From IMG/VR virus record IMGVR_UViG_3300020167_000008, positions 1-20,981 of that record: a stretch of DNA of 20,981 nucleotides. The stretch is one strand, 5' to 3'. Source of the stretch: a virus. The notes under the pieces are model-generated. The model did not search any database, was not told where the DNA came from, and worked only from the letters and a program-made list of their open reading frames with translations. The position numbers and the translations under genes were made by a program. Of this stretch, positions 19,999-20,981 are shown piece by piece. The first letter of the stretch is position 1; every line of letters starts with the position of its first letter.

Positions 19999-20027
19999 TT
20001 GTGAATGTCAGACAGGTGTAGTACTCT
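19999..20027 (+). promoter_or_regulatory. Promoter of the long non-coding RNA
   Basis: -35 TTGTGA (19999-20004), 17-nt spacer, -10 TACTCT (20022-20027), with the box TGTCAGACA (20006-20014) 7 nt from the -10, and AAAGAAATAT at 19978-19987. The layout equals that of the reverse-strand leaderless promoters, down to TATCTACAT after the -10, but here no open reading frame follows. Confidence 0.65.
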
Positions 20028-20177
20028 TATCTACATAAGGAAGTGAGCAACAAGAACCGGAGAAACAACCGGGGGCGAATCGCAGCAAGACGCACAAAGC
20101 GTGTAGCGGGTTCCGGGTGACACACCACCTACAAGGAAATGTGAAGGTTGCACACTCAGCAACAGAAACAGCGAGTG

Positions 20178-20290
20178 CTAGTTAGATTCTGTTTGATACC
20201 AGAAGACGATTGAAGTGCATGAAGTAGCCCTCGGGTGTAAGCCTTCCTCTCCTAAGACATCCTCAGTACGGCTTCCTCAACAGTAACTAG
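20178..20290 (+). repeat. Duplicated RNA domain, copy 1
   Basis: Closed by CTAGTTA (20178-20184) with TAACTAG (20284-20290). Inside: hairpin TTCTG/CAGAA (20187-20204), the shared GACGATTGA, a GAAG/CTTC pairing (20212-20215 with 20272-20275), and a hairpin GCC-CTCG-GGT in GTAGCCCTCGGGTGTAAGCC. Confidence 0.65.
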
Positions 20291-20294
20291 AATG

Positions 20295-20413
20295 ACTCAA
20301 GTTGAAACTTGCGGTATCGGACCCAAGACGATTGAGGTGACCAAGTAGCCTTCGGGCGTAAGCCTTGCTCTCCCAACACATCCCTAGTACGGCACCTCCG
20401 CAGCAACTTGAGT
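20295..20413 (+). repeat. Duplicated RNA domain, copy 2
   Basis: Closed by a perfect 10-bp stem ACTCAAGTTG (20295-20304) with CAACTTGAGT (20404-20413). Inside: hairpin CTTG-C-GGT / ACCCAAG, the shared GACGATTGA, GAGGTG/CACCTC (20334-20339 with 20393-20398) and a GCC-TTCG-GGC tetraloop hairpin. Roughly three quarters identical to copy 1 over ~85 nt, offset 120-122 nt. Confidence 0.65.
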
Positions 20414-20709
20414 TGATTCACCACGGGTCAGGATTCGGTGTTAGTCCGATGAACCTACTTGCAGCAGATGCGGAAACGGGGCAATTTCAATCAGCCATCC
20501 GAAACGCCGCTCCAACTAGGGATCAGCTTCAGAGTTCTGACTCGTGATGATTCAAATAGCTAAGTGAGAATCAGTCAGGTTGCGAGAAGTCTCCAACAGG
20601 ATTCAGATAATCAAGCGGTGAACGACATGGCACCAGAATAGAGCTGATAGATCGGAAACGGTTGAAGGCTTGAGCTTCAGTGGACCTGAGGATGGACTGA
20701 GTTGTAAAG

Positions 20710-20747
20710 GATCAGCAGACTTCAAGTGATCTTGCTGGTTCTCTCTT
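20710..20747 (+). terminator. Terminator of the long RNA
   Basis: CAGCA (20713-20717) pairs with TGCTG (20733-20737), extended by A-U and G-U pairs on the outer side, with a small ACTT-C-AAGT hairpin in the loop, followed by a U-rich tract GGTTCTCTCTT. This is the clearest intrinsic-terminator-like site in the window. Confidence 0.5.
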
Positions 20748-20798
20748 AGCTAGTTGATTCATCAGTAAAAAGAAATATCAAATAATCTCTGTTTCGAT

Positions 20799-20827
20799 TT
20801 GCACGCTGTAGTCACATCGGCTACTGT
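20799..20827 (+). promoter_or_regulatory. Second rightward promoter
   Basis: -35 TTGCAC (20799-20804), 17-nt spacer, -10 TACTGT (20822-20827), with the A-rich box AAAAGAAATATCA at 20768-20780 as upstream of the other promoters. No start codon with a ribosome site follows within the window. Confidence 0.55.
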
Positions 20828-20833
20828 CTTGTG

Positions 20834-20981
20834 TGTGGAGGGGCAACAACTTCACAACAGCAACTTGAAAACAGAGTCAAAGTATTGAGCGCCACATAGG
20901 TTGCTCGCAGGGATTAAGTAAGAACCTTACTGAGTGTGCGAATGAGTCCACACGGGTACATGACTACCCGCAAAGGTCAAA
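20834..20981 (+). other. Start of a second possible structured RNA
   Basis: 148 nt with no plausible gene, downstream of a promoter and running off the window. Contains AGCAAC/GTTGCT, GAGC/GCTC, a perfect GTAAG-AAC-CTTAC hairpin, GTGTG/CACAC and a perfect CGGGTA-CATGAC-TACCCG hairpin. It may be the beginning of another non-coding RNA or an unusually folded leader; no tRNA signature is seen. Confidence 0.4.

Larger units (their letters stand above)
20035..20747 (+). ncRNA. Predicted large structured non-coding RNA (~710 nt)
   Basis: No credible coding sequence in any frame, yet bounded by a promoter and a terminator-like hairpin. Internal structure: a duplicated ~110-nt domain (20178-20290 and 20295-20413), each closed by a perfect but unrelated stem; hairpins TCAGA-GT-TCTGA (20529-20540) and a nested one at 20568-20604 (GAATC/GATTC, GTTG/CAAC, GAG/CTC); ACGC-ACAAA-GCGT near 20090. 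Size, location in a phage genome and ornate folding recall GOLLD and ROOL, the giant phage-associated RNAs, but I cannot confirm membership from memory. Untranslated, probably folded and possibly multimeric if related to those. Confidence 0.62.

Noticed and set aside
20178-20413. CRISPR array
   Set aside because: Only two units, no regular spacers, and the similarity spans the whole unit, not short repeats.
20365-20547. 60-codon ORF inside the long RNA
   Set aside because: No ribosome site, crosses predicted stems of copy 2, and residues look random.
20035-20981. tRNA genes or tmRNA
   Set aside because: No TTCGA-type T loop with matching acceptor stem was found by eye; hairpins do not form a cloverleaf.

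Overview
The window looks like part of the genome of a tailed, non-contractile (siphovirus-type) phage of an actinobacterium. The grounds are minor-tail proteins of the Dit and tail-hub type, a two-subunit terminase, phage-type free-standing ParB-like domains next to DNA methyltransferases, a DUF932 protein, a small HGG zinc-finger protein, tightly overlapped genes (ATGA and TAATG junctions) and several genes whose -10 box lies 7 nt from the start codon (leaderless transcription, common in Actinobacteria). GC content looks moderate (low to mid 50s by eye), so a freshwater or other non-streptomycete host is possible, but the host is an inference. I see no integrase, repressor gene or tRNA.

Layout. 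1-5796 (+) is the end of the tail module: a 5'-truncated distal-tail-like protein, a tail hub, a receptor-binding-type protein and several small proteins. 5793-9309 (-) holds a lipoprotein gene, a 339-nt gene-free stretch with three inverted repeats, a coiled-coil protein, a DNA methyltransferase with an inserted PLP-enzyme-like domain, and a ParB-like protein. 9377-10628 (+) holds a zinc-ribbon protein, a second ParB-like protein and the small terminase. 10808-12869 (-) holds small unknown genes in three leaderless transcription units. 13003-14574 (+) is the large terminase. 14571-16796 (-) holds eight more small unknown genes. 17057-19861 (+) holds DUF932, a ParB-methyltransferase fusion and the HGG zinc finger. 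19862-20981 has no gene but is dense in structure: a GTCG palindrome array, a promoter, a predicted structured RNA of about 710 nt containing a duplicated domain, a terminator, and a second promoter with the start of another possible RNA.

How the parts fit. Three ParB-like domains and two methyltransferases suggest that DNA modification is a major investment of this phage. The small reverse-strand genes and the RNA appear to be expressed from a common promoter family: a TGTCA(C/G)AC box 7 nt upstream of the -10, usually an upstream GAAAAGAAAT-like box, and GTCG/CGAC palindromes farther out. This implies one regulator or sigma specificity for all of them. The most unusual items are the large structured RNA with its duplicated, base-pair-compensated domain, the methyltransferase split by a PLP-fold domain, the shared operator-promoter family, and an abrupt strand-composition switch inside the small terminase gene.
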